The notes under the pieces: generated by a model | What the model was told of the DNA's origin: nothing | What the model saw: only the letters and a program-made list of their open reading frames with translations | Database searches by the model: none | Translations under genes and position numbers: made by a program | NCBI GenBank assembly: GCA_021811525.1 | Contig: JAJZOK010000150.1 | Coordinates: forward strand, 1 to 50,852 | Length of the DNA stretch: 50,852 bases | Origin: Thermoplasmata archaeon | GTDB lineage: Archaea > Thermoplasmatota > Thermoplasmata > Thermoplasmatales > Thermoplasmataceae | Direction of reading: 5' to 3' | In this document: one piece after another, positions 17,681 to 27,202 of the stretch | Position numbering within the stretch: position 1 is the stretch's first letter | Layout of the letters: each line of letters starts with the position of its first letter

Positions 17681-20359
17681 TCAGCGTTTCCTGCCCTCAA
17701 GAACAGCCCTTGCAGCAGAGAGCCTTGCGATTGGTATCCTGTAGGGGGAAGCTGAAACATAGTCCAAACCGATCCTGTTGCAGAAATAGATGGTTGAAGG
17801 GTCGCCCCCCTGTTCTCCACAGATCCCCACTTCAAGTTTCCTGTTGGTTTTTCTGCCCCTTTCAACCGCCATTTTCATGAGTTCACCGACGCCTTCCTCA
17901 TCCACGGTGGCAAATGGGTCAGTTGGGAGTATTCCCTCTTCAACGTAGCTGGCAAGGAATTTCCCTTCAGCATCGTCCCTGCTGTAACCGAAGGTCATCT
18001 GTGTAAGGTCATTTGTGCCGAAAGAGAAGAAGTCTGCGAATTCTGCAATCTTGTCAGCAGTAATGCAGGCTCTCGGGATTTCAATCATTGTGCCGAACTT
18101 ATAATCGATGTCATTGTCTCCTGCGGCTTTTCTGGCTACCTCTTCAAGCCTCTCCCTGAGACGCTTAAGCTCATTCATGTGCCCGACCAGCGGTATCATT
18201 ATTTCTGGGAGAATGGTGTGCCCCTGCTCCTTGACCTTGATGGCTGCGGTTATGATTGCCTTGACCTGCATTTCATAAATCTCAGGGTAACTCAGGCCGA
18301 GCCTGCATCCACGGAACCCGAGCATTGGGTTGAATTCTTCGAGGTTCTTGACCGTCTGTAGCAGTGTTCTCAGATCGGAAAGCTTACCAATTATGTCATC
18401 CAGTTCCTTGGATTCCTTGGTATTCCCCAGTTTGAGCTTCAGATCAAATATCTCTGAAAGTATTTCCTCCTTGTCCGGAAGGAATTCGTGAAGGGGCGGG
18501 TCCAGGAGCCTTATTATAACAGGAAATCCATCCATTGTGCGGAGGAATTCTGTAAAATCAGCAACCTGCATGGGCAGGAGCTGGTCCAGGTATTTCAGCC
18601 TGTCAGCGAGGGTGGTGCTCATGATCATGGACCTCATTATCTGGATTCTTTCATTTCCAAGGAACATTCTTTCTGTCCTCGCAAGGCCGATGCCTTCCGC
18701 CCCGTTCTCCCTTGCGATCCTAGCTTCCAGCGGGGTGTTCGCGTTTGCCCTGACTCCAAGTTTCCTGTATGAATCGCACCATTTCAGGAGGACCTGTGCC
18801 TCTGGAGTTATCGATGCAGTTTCAAGGGAAGCCTCACCGAGCAGGAACTGGCCATTTGTTCCGTCCACAGTTATGGTATCGCCTTCCCTGTAGACTTCAT
18901 CACCAATCCTGAGGGTCTGTTCCCTTAGATTTACGGTCATGCTTTCCACCCCTACTACCGCAGGCTTTCCCATGGCCCTGGCCACGACTGCTGCATGCGA
19001 GGTCATGCCTCCTTTCTGGGTAAGGAAACCCTGGGATACTGACATCCCTCTCACATCATCTGCAGTGGTCTCAGGCCTTACCAGCACGAGTTTTTTCTTT
19101 TCCTTGGCCAGTTCAACCGCCTTCTCTGATGAAAATACTATGGTTCCCGATGCTGCCCCAGGTGATGCGGCAAGGCCTTTGCCTAACACTCTTTCTGAAC
19201 CGTTATATTTTACCTGTGGATGTAACAGTGTGTCAAGGACCTGAGGGGTGACTCTAAGTATGGCCTCCTCATTGTCAATGAAGCCCTCATTTACAAGATC
19301 TACAGCAACCTTTACAGCAGCCTTTGCACTCCTCTTCCCGTTCCTTGTTTGGAGGAGATAGAAAATTCCCTTCTCAATTGTAAATTCTATATCCTGCATA
19401 TCCTTGTAGTGTTTCTCCAGGGTATCCGCAGATTTTATCAGTTCATTGTAGGCATCTGGCATTTCCTTCTGGAGGTCCTTTATTTCCCTGGGGGTCCTGA
19501 TTCCCGCTACGACGTCCTCTCCCTGGGCATTGGTAAGGTATTCCGCAAATATTTTCTTGTCACCATTGTTTGGATCCCGGGTGAAGGCAACCCCTGTGGC
19601 AGAGTCGTCGCCCATGTTCCCGAACACCATTGAAACAACACTCACGGCTGTTCCAAGTGTTTCAGGTATGTCATTGAGTTGCCTGTAGGTTTTGGCCCGT
19701 TCTGAATTCCAGGATTTGAACACTGCTTCCACTGCTACCCTGAGTTGCATCATTGGATCCTGAGGAAACTCCTCGCCGAATTTTCGGTAAATTTCCAGAT
19801 ATTCTCTGATTAGGTCCTTCAGAGCAACGGTGCTGAGTTCGTTATCACCCCTGACGCCATTGCGCCTTTTGGCCTCGGATATTTTCTCCTCAAATTCTTC
19901 GTGGGGTATGCTCAGAACCACCTCCCCAAACATCTGTATGAGCCTTCTGTAGGAATCATAGGAGAATCTTTCGTTATTTGTCAAATCTGAAAGCGCCTTG
20001 ACCGTATGGTCATTCAGGCCGACATTCAGTATGGTATCCATCATGCCTGGCATGCTGATTGCTGCGCCCGACCTCACCGACACCAGAAGCGGGTCCTGCT
20101 TACCTCCAAATTTTTTACCTGAAGTTTTTTCCAGAGTTGAAAGATGTTCTAGTATCTCGGTCCATAGCGTTTCCTTAACTCTCCCGGTCTTAAGGTATTC
20201 GACGCAAGCCTCAGTAGAGACCGTGAAACCCGGGGGAACATTGAGTTTGATCCTGGCCATCTCAGCCAGGCCGGCCCCTTTTCCTCCAAGGATATCGACC
20301 ATTTCGCGGCTTCCTTCGCTAAAATCATACACCAATTTTCTGGGGCTGTTCACGACCAA
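17681..20359 (-). CDS. ppdK: Pyruvate, phosphate dikinase
   Basis: The 892-residue product contains the complete PPDK layout: an N-terminal ATP-grasp domain (GGKGAGLAEM, SVRSGAAISMPGMMDTILNVGL), the phospho-His domain with GGMTSHAAVVARAMGKPAVVG (catalytic His about 455) and the C-terminal TIM barrel ending EVGICGEQGGDP with its catalytic Cys at about 847. It interconverts pyruvate, ATP and Pi with PEP, AMP and PPi. In a heterotroph it can serve gluconeogenesis, aided by the pyrophosphatase at 13083. The start is unclear: TTG 20359, GTG 20353 or TTG 20335 are all in frame. TTTAAA at 20372-20377 lies about 21 nt from the GTG. Confidence 0.96.
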   Translation of the reverse strand: MVVNSPRKLVYDFSEGSREMVDILGGKGAGLAEMARIKLNVPPGFTVSTEACVEYLKTGRVKETLWTEILEHLSTLEKTSGKKFGGKQDPLLVSVRSGAAISMPGMMDTILNVGLNDHTVKALSDLTNNERFSYDSYRRLIQMFGEVVLSIPHEEFEEKISEAKRRNGVRGDNELSTVALKDLIREYLEIYRKFGEEFPQDPMMQLRVAVEAVFKSWNSERAKTYRQLNDIPETLGTAVSVVSMVFGNMGDDSATGVAFTRDPNNGDKKIFAEYLTNAQGEDVVAGIRTPREIKDLQKEMPDAYNELIKSADTLEKHYKDMQDIEFTIEKGIFYLLQTRNGKRSAKAAVKVAVDLVNEGFIDNEEAILRVTPQVLDTLLHPQVKYNGSERVLGKGLAASPGAASGTIVFSSEKAVELAKEKKKLVLVRPETTADDVRGMSVSQGFLTQKGGMTSHAAVVARAMGKPAVVGVESMTVNLREQTLRIGDEVYREGDTITVDGTNGQFLLGEASLETASITPEAQVLLKWCDSYRKLGVRANANTPLEARIARENGAEGIGLARTERMFLGNERIQIMRSMIMSTTLADRLKYLDQLLPMQVADFTEFLRTMDGFPVIIRLLDPPLHEFLPDKEEILSEIFDLKLKLGNTKESKELDDIIGKLSDLRTLLQTVKNLEEFNPMLGFRGCRLGLSYPEIYEMQVKAIITAAIKVKEQGHTILPEIMIPLVGHMNELKRLRERLEEVARKAAGDNDIDYKFGTMIEIPRACITADKIAEFADFFSFGTNDLTQMTFGYSRDDAEGKFLASYVEEGILPTDPFATVDEEGVGELMKMAVERGRKTNRKLEVGICGEQGGDPSTIYFCNRIGLDYVSASPYRIPIARLSAARAVLEGRKR

Positions 20360-20494
20360 TTATTGGGGGGCTTTAAAAAGGTTTTACCAGACTTCGGGTA
20401 AATTCTCATCGAAATCCGTAACATGATGACTGAATTTCAACCATCGGGAGTCTGGAGCCTGTTTTTTTATCCAATGTTGCGATAAAGTATTAAT

Positions 20495-21211
20495 ATGGAA
20501 CGTTCATACCTGTCGCTTTCCAGTGGTGGGATTTCTTATCTGGAACGAAAAGGGCAGTATCCAGTTATCTTTCTTCATGGGCTTGGAGGCACAGGCAACA
20601 ACTGGTTGAAACTGGCTGGCTATCTTCCTGACAATACCAGGATGATCATGCCTGACCTCTGCGGCCATGGCCGCACAGACATACCCATTGCAGACTTTTC
20701 CATAAAAGAGCAGGTAGGAGTTCTCCATGAATTCATAGCTGCACTTGGCTTGGAGAAGTATTCACTTGCAGGAAACTCATACGGAGGTTGGGTCTCAATG
20801 AGGTTTTGCATTTCCGGAGGAAATCCGGATAGACTCATACTGGTGGATTCGGCTGGGGTCAATCCAACAGTGGGGGAAAATTCGCCAGAGAATGAGGAAC
20901 ATTTCGTTCAGAGAGTCATGGCAATGAATCCCCGGAACAACGTCGACTTCATCAGGAAATTTGTAAAGGCAAATGCCACCGGGAAGGAGAAAGTGACCAT
21001 TGAGGAGCTAATGTCAATCAGGGCGAAGACACTTATCCTGTGGGGCAGGAAGGACAGGCTCATACCTTTGAAGTACGCAGAGGAACTCAACCGTTTTATC
21101 CCGGGGAGCAGGCTTGAAATTCTAGAGACCGCGGGGCATACGCCCCATGCTACAAACCCTGATGAAGTTGGAAGCTTAATAGCATCTTTTCTTAATGATC
21201 CGCTGTCCTGA
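20495..21211 (+). CDS. Alpha/beta hydrolase
   Basis: The 238-residue product has the alpha/beta hydrolase landmarks: the oxyanion segment FLHGLGGTGNNW, PDLCGHGRTD, the nucleophile elbow GNSYGGW (Ser), an acid in WGRKDRLIP and the catalytic His in AGHTPHATNP. The set is complete, so an active esterase, lipase or C-C hydrolase is expected; the substrate is unknown. ATG 20495 is about 28 nt downstream of the T-rich box TTTTTTTAT (20462-20470). It converges with the nitrilase gene, 2 nt between stops. Confidence 0.88.
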   Translation: MERSYLSLSSGGISYLERKGQYPVIFLHGLGGTGNNWLKLAGYLPDNTRMIMPDLCGHGRTDIPIADFSIKEQVGVLHEFIAALGLEKYSLAGNSYGGWVSMRFCISGGNPDRLILVDSAGVNPTVGENSPENEEHFVQRVMAMNPRNNVDFIRKFVKANATGKEKVTIEELMSIRAKTLILWGRKDRLIPLKYAEELNRFIPGSRLEILETAGHTPHATNPDEVGSLIASFLNDPLS

Positions 21212-21213
21212 AC

Positions 21214-21969
21214 TTATCTTATGTTCAGGCTATATGTCCCGGGGTCTTCAGCATGGCGTGAATCAATGTATTCCCTCATATCTTCCGGGTTGGTTTCCAC
21301 AATCCTTGACTCAGTTGCACCAAGAAGTTCCTCTTCAAGGAAAATGCCTCCATTCCTGGGTCTCATCCTGGTTACTATTGATCCACCTAGGAATGGATCG
21401 GACGAGGAATTTATGGATATTACGGGTAATCTTGTTTCAAGGGATCTTCCTTTAACATAAATGTGCCACATATCCTTGAATTCTGAGGTTATGAGCGAGG
21501 GATTTACAATCAGGTTCCCTCCGTTCCCAGCGACCATCTTTGCAAAGTATGGGAAGTCAAGATCATAGCAAACAGCTATGGATATCTTAAGGCTGCCTGC
21601 GTCAAAAATCTTTATCTGGTCTCCCTTGGAATAATTTCCATTCTCTCCCTTGAACAGAGATATCTTGTCCTGAAAGCCCAGGATTTTACCCCTGTGTATG
21701 AATGGCGAAGAATTATACAGATGCCCGTTCCTTGCGAGGGAGAAACTGCCAGGAATCACGTCACAGCTGTATTTTTCAGAAATTTCCTCAAAAGTGTTCA
21801 AGAGGGCTTGAAATACGGGGTCCTTTTCCTCCAGATTATTGGTGATCCACTTTTCCGGGAGGACCAGCATCTGGAATTCATCCCTATCATATTTTTTCAG
21901 GATCCTATCCAAAAACGCTTCAGCCTCGCCAGAGTGCATTCTAGGGGCCTGTATGCACAGAACCTTCAA
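21214..21969 (-). CDS. Carbon-nitrogen hydrolase (nitrilase superfamily)
   Basis: The 251-residue product has the nitrilase catalytic triad in place: Glu39 (VLPEKW), Lys102 (FQDKISLF) and Cys134 (IAVCYDLDFPYF). It should hydrolyse an amide or carbamoyl compound; the substrate is not evident. Its start overlaps the coaBC stop by 4 nt (21966-21969), so it is the third gene of a thioesterase-coaBC-nitrilase operon. That context might hint at CoA-related chemistry, but the link is weak. Confidence 0.88.
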   Translation of the reverse strand: MKVLCIQAPRMHSGEAEAFLDRILKKYDRDEFQMLVLPEKWITNNLEEKDPVFQALLNTFEEISEKYSCDVIPGSFSLARNGHLYNSSPFIHRGKILGFQDKISLFKGENGNYSKGDQIKIFDAGSLKISIAVCYDLDFPYFAKMVAGNGGNLIVNPSLITSEFKDMWHIYVKGRSLETRLPVISINSSSDPFLGGSIVTRMRPRNGGIFLEEELLGATESRIVETNPEDMREYIDSRHAEDPGTYSLNIR

Positions 21970-23183
21970 TTCTTACCATTCCTCAATATTTCAGATATCT
22001 TCAAAAGAAGATTCCAGGACAATTTGGGTTTGTACAACTTTCCGGCCTTCATGGCTTCATTATTTGTGATGAAAGTATACTCATTATTCACTGCTCCAAA
22101 TGGGAGCTTTTCGTCCGTGAATGGATTAAAGACTATGATGTCAGGCTCAACGTCCCTGAAGCCAACTCGGATATCTTGAGGATCCTTTTCCCTGGATAAT
22201 TTGAATACCACAAGTACTCCCTTATGGTGTTTCCTGATCTCCGAATTGAGTTTCTTTCCTGTTATTAGTTTAAGTTCAACAGGGCCAGAGCTGTCTAACT
22301 TGTTCTTGAAAGCTTTCTCAAGCCTGTAATCCGGAAGTGAGGCTGAATTTATGACGAAGTCGAAGGAATCGCCTGAAAGTGCCTCAAGGGTATGCCTTTC
22401 GTACTGGTCCATCGTGGTGGCCTGCTGATATTCCACATAATCTGGCACTGCCTGCTGGCTGTTTCCGATAAAAACAATCCTTTCAGCCCCCATGCGGAAC
22501 ACGCTTCGCACCAGCCACCACGCTGTAGTACCCGTGCCAGAGTTTGTTATAGTCCTGACCGGGTCAATCTTTTCCTCTCCCTTGCCGCCGATAATCATTG
22601 CCCTCCTTCCCTTAAGAATGTGCCTGTTCAGGGCCCTAGCAGCATAGTCGACGAGCTTCTCAGTTTCTGATATTTTCGCTTTATCAGAATGCATTCTAGG
22701 CGGAATGATTTCAACTCCAGCCTCATTGAGTTTTTCCAGATTTGCCCGGTTTATGGGATTCACCATCATGCCTTCATGCATCACGGGGGCAATGAGAACA
22801 GGGTTCCCATTTCCCAGGGCGAAGGAAAAGAAAAGGGAGGGGACGTCGTCTGAAATGCCGGAGGATGCTTTTCCTATGAAATTGTAAGAAGCCGGGCAGA
22901 CCATTAGAAGAGTGTCATGGGGATCCCCCTCAAAGCAGCTGATGTGCTCAATGTACCCTGTAATTTCTGTAACAACCTCCTGTTCTGAAGCCCACTTCAT
23001 GATGTTCGGATTGATCATAGATGTAGCCTCCCTGGACATTCCAACAGTAACCGCTGCCCCCTCCCTCCTAAGGTCACGAATGAGATCTGGAATCCTGTAA
23101 ATGGAAATGCTCGCGGTTACAGCTAGGACTACTTTTTTCCCTGCAAGGGCACCTGCAAATCTTGTCTCATCAACGTCTATCAT
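21966..23183 (-). CDS. coaBC: Phosphopantothenoylcysteine decarboxylase / phosphopantothenate-cysteine ligase
   Basis: The 405-residue bifunctional protein begins with the flavin-binding CoaC domain (KKVVLAVTASISIYRIPDLIRDL, CPASYNFIGKASSGISDD, APVMHEGM) and continues with the CoaB domain (KIDPVRTITNSGTGTTAWWLV, FVINSASLPDY). The PxMH form in place of bacterial PxMN is, to my knowledge, common in archaea. The two domains perform consecutive steps in CoA synthesis. It overlaps the upstream PaaI-like gene by 4 nt and the downstream nitrilase gene by 4 nt. Confidence 0.93.
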   Translation of the reverse strand: MIDVDETRFAGALAGKKVVLAVTASISIYRIPDLIRDLRREGAAVTVGMSREATSMINPNIMKWASEQEVVTEITGYIEHISCFEGDPHDTLLMVCPASYNFIGKASSGISDDVPSLFFSFALGNGNPVLIAPVMHEGMMVNPINRANLEKLNEAGVEIIPPRMHSDKAKISETEKLVDYAARALNRHILKGRRAMIIGGKGEEKIDPVRTITNSGTGTTAWWLVRSVFRMGAERIVFIGNSQQAVPDYVEYQQATTMDQYERHTLEALSGDSFDFVINSASLPDYRLEKAFKNKLDSSGPVELKLITGKKLNSEIRKHHKGVLVVFKLSREKDPQDIRVGFRDVEPDIIVFNPFTDEKLPFGAVNNEYTFITNNEAMKAGKLYKPKLSWNLLLKISEILRNGKN

Positions 23184-23584
23184 ATGTCCTCTGGCCTGAC
23201 TATGAACCAGGATCCTGTGGCTTCTGCACAGAGTTTCCCGTCCCCGTCGTGTAAATCTATCTTGCAGAATGTTATATTTCTTCCTCTCTTTGTTACCTGT
23301 GCAGTGACTTTAAGCGGACCCTTTTTCACTGCACGAAGGAAATTAGTGTTCATGTTTACAGTAACCTCGTTTGCAACATCGCCATATGTCATTACACACA
23401 AGCCTCCTGCTGCGTCGAGCACAGTCATTACTGCACCTCCGTTCATGAAATCTCCAGGGCGCATCAGTTTCTTATCGAGGGGAAGGGAGAGATCCAGGCG
23501 CCCCGGTTCCGTGTTCTCCACTGTAAAATCGATGTTGGCAAGAAAGTTGTCTGATTTCAGAAGGTTGAGAATAGCCTCTTTCAT
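23180..23584 (-). CDS. PaaI-like hotdog-fold thioesterase
   Basis: The 134-residue product is a single hotdog domain with the PaaI/YbgC-type core GDFMNGGAVMTVLDAAGGLCVM (helix with the G-x2-xx-D active-site region), then VTVNMNTNFLRAVKKGPLKVTAQVTKRGRNITFCKIDLHDGDGKLCAEATGSW-type strands. It should hydrolyse an acyl-CoA thioester. It heads the coaBC operon. The minus-strand box TATTTTAA (23608-23615) is centred about 27 nt from ATG 23584, giving a leaderless mRNA. The substrate is unknown. Confidence 0.88.
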   Translation of the reverse strand: MKEAILNLLKSDNFLANIDFTVENTEPGRLDLSLPLDKKLMRPGDFMNGGAVMTVLDAAGGLCVMTYGDVANEVTVNMNTNFLRAVKKGPLKVTAQVTKRGRNITFCKIDLHDGDGKLCAEATGSWFIVRPEDI

Positions 23585-23634
23585 TCAATATGGGTATTAT
23601 GGAAACATTAAAATATTGCATGACACGATTCAAT

Positions 23635-23687
23635 AACAACTCATTTTATAGTTATCATCGCAACAAAGTCAACAAATTTGAGTTGTT
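23635..23687. promoter_or_regulatory. Long-spaced inverted repeat between divergent operons
   Basis: AACAACTCA at 23635-23643 and its exact complement TGAGTTGTT at 23679-23687 lie 35 nt apart between the PaaI-coaBC operon and the TrmB-family regulator gene. They could be paired operator half-sites for that regulator; this is inference from position. Confidence 0.35.
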
Positions 23688-23749
23688 TAATATTTTACAT
23701 TTGAACTGAAAACCATTGTTTTCATGGAGGCATATAACAAAGAAAATCA

Positions 23750-23755
23750 TATAAA
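23750..23755 (+). promoter_or_regulatory. TATA box for TrmB-family regulator
   Basis: TATAAA centred about 23-24 nt upstream of ATG 23776, consistent with a leaderless transcript of the regulator gene and the endonuclease IV gene behind it. Confidence 0.55.
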
Positions 23756-23775
23756 CAATCAGGATATTATTAGCT

Positions 23776-24489
23776 ATGGAAGCTAATGCTGAGCAACTCA
23801 GCAAAATAGCAGAAATGCTCAAGCTACTCGGCCTTTCATCCTACGAGGCCCAGGGCTTTGTTGCGCTTGTTTATCACGGCGTAGCCAATGCAGATACGGT
23901 CGCAGATACCGCAAATATACCTAGGACTTCCGCATACAAGGTCATGGAATCCCTTGTTCAGAAGGGATTTGCAAAGGAGACTGACGGCAGGCCGAGAATG
24001 TTCAAGCCAGATGACATGAACCGCATAAGGTCTGATTTCCAGGAGAAATTCGACAAACTCTTCAGGAGCCTGAAAGACCTTCAGGATATGCTTCCATCAA
24101 AGGGCGAACCGCAGCTTGTCTACACAATTTATGGTAGCCAGCAGGTAATGAGCAAGCTGGCGGAGATGATCAACCTCACAGAGAAAGAACTTATAATATG
24201 CACCCCAAAGGTGAAGGAGATCAGGACTGACCTTAAGAAATACATAGACAATGCAATAAAAAGAGGCGTGAAGGTGACTTTTGTCACTCCTCCAAACAAG
24301 AGGATACCTCCAAATACGCAGGTATTCAGGAAGGAGGGCCTTATTGCCACAGATGTTGTGAGTGACCAGATTAGGGCAATGATAGCAGGGCCAGAGATGG
24401 ATGCCTGCGGCTACACTGATAACCCTGCCCTTGCGCTGCACGTCTATCAGTTCATCAACATGATAATTGAGAGCGAGAAATCAGCATAG
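23776..24489 (+). CDS. TrmB-family transcriptional regulator
   Basis: The 237-residue product begins with a winged-helix domain typical of TrmB proteins (LLGLSSYEAQGFVALVYHGVANADTVAD..IPRTSAYKVMESLVQKGF) and continues through a coiled segment into a phospholipase-D-like C-terminal domain (LVYTIYGSQQVMSKL, ELIICTPKVKEIR). Classic TrmB controls sugar transport, but this shorter form lacks an obvious sugar-binding C-terminal extension, so the ligand is open. It lies 10 nt before endonuclease IV. The divergent intergenic region with an inverted repeat suggests autoregulation or control of the coaBC operon. Confidence 0.88.
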   Translation: MEANAEQLSKIAEMLKLLGLSSYEAQGFVALVYHGVANADTVADTANIPRTSAYKVMESLVQKGFAKETDGRPRMFKPDDMNRIRSDFQEKFDKLFRSLKDLQDMLPSKGEPQLVYTIYGSQQVMSKLAEMINLTEKELIICTPKVKEIRTDLKKYIDNAIKRGVKVTFVTPPNKRIPPNTQVFRKEGLIATDVVSDQIRAMIAGPEMDACGYTDNPALALHVYQFINMIIESEKSA

Positions 24490-24499
24490 GCGATGTGAA

Positions 24500-25357
24500 A
24501 TGTCAGTAACAAAAAAGATGCTTATTGGCGGGCACATATCCACTGCGGGGGGGATTTACCTGTCACCGGAACGCGCCCATAATTTTTCATTCAGGACATT
24601 CCAGATTTTCTCAAAGAACCAGATGCAATGGAAAGCGAAACCATTTAATCCGGAAGATGTGGAAAAATTCCGGTGTGAAGTAAAGGCAAGAAACATGAAA
24701 GGCCTTATGGTTCATGCCTCCTACCTGCTCAACATGGGAACTCCTGATCAGGAACTGAGGTCAAAGGTTGTTGAGGCATTCGGCGAGGAAATCAGGCGTG
24801 CTGATATACTCGGAATAGATTTCCTCACATTCCATCCCGGCTCATCCACTGGAACAACCGAAAAAGATGCTCTTCGCAATATTGCGGATAACCTGAACAA
24901 TATAATCACAAGAGATCAGAAGTGCACAATTCTCCTTGAAACATCCGCAGGACAGGGGAAAACTGTTGGACACACATTCGAGCAGCTTGCTGAAATCATA
25001 GACCAGGTCCAGATAAAAGACAAAGTTGGAATTTGTTTTGACACTTGCCACGTTTTTGCCGCAGGATATGATATCAAGAGCAAGTCAGGATATGGGGAAA
25101 CCATGGACCAATTCAATTCTATTCTTGGCCTGGACAGGCTAAAGGGCTTCCATCTCAATGACACAAAGAAGGGATTGAACAGCCGGGTGGACAGGCATGA
25201 GCAGATTGGGGACGGAATGCTGGGAATAGACGGGATCTCCAATTTTATAAAGGATCCCCGGCTATCCGAGAAACCAATGAATCTTGAGACACCACTCGGT
25301 GAAGGCGGATACGAGAAGGACCTATCAGTCCTGAATGCGGCTCTAAACGAGGAATGA
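24500..25357 (+). CDS. nfo: Endonuclease IV (AP endonuclease)
   Basis: The product of about 285 residues is a TIM-barrel endonuclease IV with its zinc-ligand segments: GGHISTAGG, VHASYLLNMG, TFHPGSSTGT, LLETSAGQGKTVG, CFDTCHVFAAGYD, HLNDTK, DRHEQIGDG and LETPLG. It cleaves DNA 5' of abasic sites in base excision repair, which matters for hot acidic habitats where depurination is frequent. The open frame extends to 24467 inside the regulator gene, but ATG 24500 gives the natural start MSVTKKMLIGGH. It probably shares a transcript with the TrmB-family gene and the DUF1015 gene 4 nt downstream. Confidence 0.95.
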   Translation: MSVTKKMLIGGHISTAGGIYLSPERAHNFSFRTFQIFSKNQMQWKAKPFNPEDVEKFRCEVKARNMKGLMVHASYLLNMGTPDQELRSKVVEAFGEEIRRADILGIDFLTFHPGSSTGTTEKDALRNIADNLNNIITRDQKCTILLETSAGQGKTVGHTFEQLAEIIDQVQIKDKVGICFDTCHVFAAGYDIKSKSGYGETMDQFNSILGLDRLKGFHLNDTKKGLNSRVDRHEQIGDGMLGIDGISNFIKDPRLSEKPMNLETPLGEGGYEKDLSVLNAALNEE

Positions 25358-25361
25358 ACCT

Positions 25362-26549
25362 TTGATAGTAAAGGCATTTCAACCTCTTGTTTTTCGAAAT
25401 GACATCAAAGGTGTCACATCACCACCTTTTGATGTCGTAACCAGGGAACAGGAAAAGGTACTCAAAGAGAGTGAGTACAACATTATACACCTCACATTGC
25501 CGGAACTTGGGAGGCCTGGGAAGTCCAGGGAATTGCTCCACGAGTGGCACAGGCAGGGAATCATTGCCAAAGAAACTGAATCATGCTTGATCGTTATCAC
25601 GCAGGATTTCAGGGGAAACGGGAAGGACTTTAGCAGGATAGGGCTCATTGCACCTGTTGAGACATCTCCACCTGCTGGAATAGTAATGCCTCATGAAGAC
25701 ACTTTCGATTGGGCGGTAAAAGACAGGCGAAACCTGATGGAAGCTACCGGCTGCCAGCTTGAACCTATATTCCTTGCGGTCAACGGCATAAGCTTTGAGA
25801 GAATGCTGAGGGCCGCTATCAGGGAGCTTGAACCTTTTAGGAAATTTGAGGAGCCTACTGGAGTCCGTAATTCCTGTTATGTAATTAGAGATGAACATTC
25901 CATTGATTCAATCATAAAGGCAGTAAGCAAGGAAACAGCTGTAGTAGCGGATGGACATCATCGCCTTAAAGCCACCATGGAGATCTTCAGGGATAGTAAA
26001 GAAGAAGACAGGGCTTTTTGGCAGTACAGTTTTGCCTATGTAACCTCACTTCAGCAGGAATCACTGATGATTTCCGGAATTCACAGGCTTATCAGCAGTG
26101 AATTTTCCTTTTCAAAAATCAGAGAATCTGTGAGTGAATATTTCATTATTGAAGATGTCGGACACAATGATTTCCCTGGCAGAATAACAGTGTACGATGG
26201 AAAGTACCACTCCATAATTCCTAAGGACAATGCGTTTGATGAACTCGGGGATTTCGGGAAAATAAAATTCCAGGCCGACCCGGGACTTGTAAACCAACTG
26301 ATTTTCAACAAGATTATGGGTATGGGGATTGAGGACGTTGCCAGAAAAATATCGTACACACAGAGTGTTCCATTTGCAGTTGAAGAAGTGGATAAGGGCA
26401 AATCCGGTTTCGCAATCCTGATGCCTGAATGGGAAAAGAGCGTATTTCTCTCTATGATAGAGAAAGGACGTATTATGCCCCAGAAATCTACGTATTTTTA
26501 CCCAAAAATCCCGTCCGGAATCGCTATTTATTGCAAGGAATTCCTTTAA
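25362..26549 (+). CDS. DUF1015 family protein
   Basis: The 395-residue product starts FQPLVFRNDIKGVTSPPFDVV, the N-terminal DUF1015 signature (a PPxDVV-type motif), and carries the family's central DGHHRLKA motif (VVADGHHRLKATMEI). Members are annotated as uncharacterised; relatives have been linked to a ParB/SerK-like fold, so a kinase or nucleotide-dependent activity is possible but not shown. The start is TTG 25362, 4 nt after nfo, with GAGG at 25350-25353 as a possible ribosome site. It ends before a gap to the next membrane-protein gene. Confidence 0.8.
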   Translation: MIVKAFQPLVFRNDIKGVTSPPFDVVTREQEKVLKESEYNIIHLTLPELGRPGKSRELLHEWHRQGIIAKETESCLIVITQDFRGNGKDFSRIGLIAPVETSPPAGIVMPHEDTFDWAVKDRRNLMEATGCQLEPIFLAVNGISFERMLRAAIRELEPFRKFEEPTGVRNSCYVIRDEHSIDSIIKAVSKETAVVADGHHRLKATMEIFRDSKEEDRAFWQYSFAYVTSLQQESLMISGIHRLISSEFSFSKIRESVSEYFIIEDVGHNDFPGRITVYDGKYHSIIPKDNAFDELGDFGKIKFQADPGLVNQLIFNKIMGMGIEDVARKISYTQSVPFAVEEVDKGKSGFAILMPEWEKSVFLSMIEKGRIMPQKSTYFYPKIPSGIAIYCKEFL

Positions 26550-26592
26550 TGCCAACATTTTTTAAAACCTGTATTTATGTCTAAGTTACCTT

Positions 26593-27150
26593 ATGGCTGC
26601 CCTCACTCCTTCTATACCTTCTCTGGAAGCTCTGTTTTATTCATTCCTGTTCACTTACAAAATTGAATTCTTTGCAGCCTTCGTTACTGTGTTCGTTGGC
26701 CGCCGGCTCTTCAGGGTTACTTCCGGGGGAAAATACACTAAAATGGGTCTTTTTCTCTCTCCGCTGATGTATCTTGGGTTTACATCAGTCACATACATTG
26801 ACCTTGATCTAGTAAGCCTCCTGATCTGCACGGTGTTTTTTGCCATTGGAATTGGGCTATCAGGACCACTAAGGGGCCAGTTAAAATTCTTTGAAAAGGA
26901 AAGCCAGCTGTATTACAAGAGATCGATTTGGATCACCATGGGCTGGACTGTTGCCTATGTGCTGAGATTATATCTTCTCATCTTTTTTGATGTGACAGCG
27001 GGCCTTATACTGAGTGTAATACTGTCTTACCTCACCGGCCTTATAATTGGTGAGGCTTTTCAGATTGCCGTACAGAAGAGCATCTTTGATTTCAACAAGA
27101 AACGCATGGGGAATAAGAAAGAACCAAAAGATGAACTGGACGTCTTCTGA
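26593..27150 (+). CDS. Conserved membrane protein, four or five TM segments
   Basis: A 185-residue hydrophobic protein not assigned to a family. Predicted membrane segments are at about residues 14-38, 52-66, 73-90, 112-132 and 135-158; the C-terminal tail KKRMGNKKEPKDELDVF is charged and should be cytoplasmic. There is no signal peptide or catalytic motif. It sits between the DUF1015 gene and tRNA-Thr, and its composition is like the core genome, so it marks the last core gene before the tRNA-linked island. Confidence 0.65.
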   Translation: MAALTPSIPSLEALFYSFLFTYKIEFFAAFVTVFVGRRLFRVTSGGKYTKMGLFLSPLMYLGFTSVTYIDLDLVSLLICTVFFAIGIGLSGPLRGQLKFFEKESQLYYKRSIWITMGWTVAYVLRLYLLIFFDVTAGLILSVILSYLTGLIIGEAFQIAVQKSIFDFNKKRMGNKKEPKDELDVF

Positions 27151-27202
27151 GGATGCTTTTATAAGTAATTCAAATATCTCTTTTCCCTTACAGAATTGTA
27201 CT

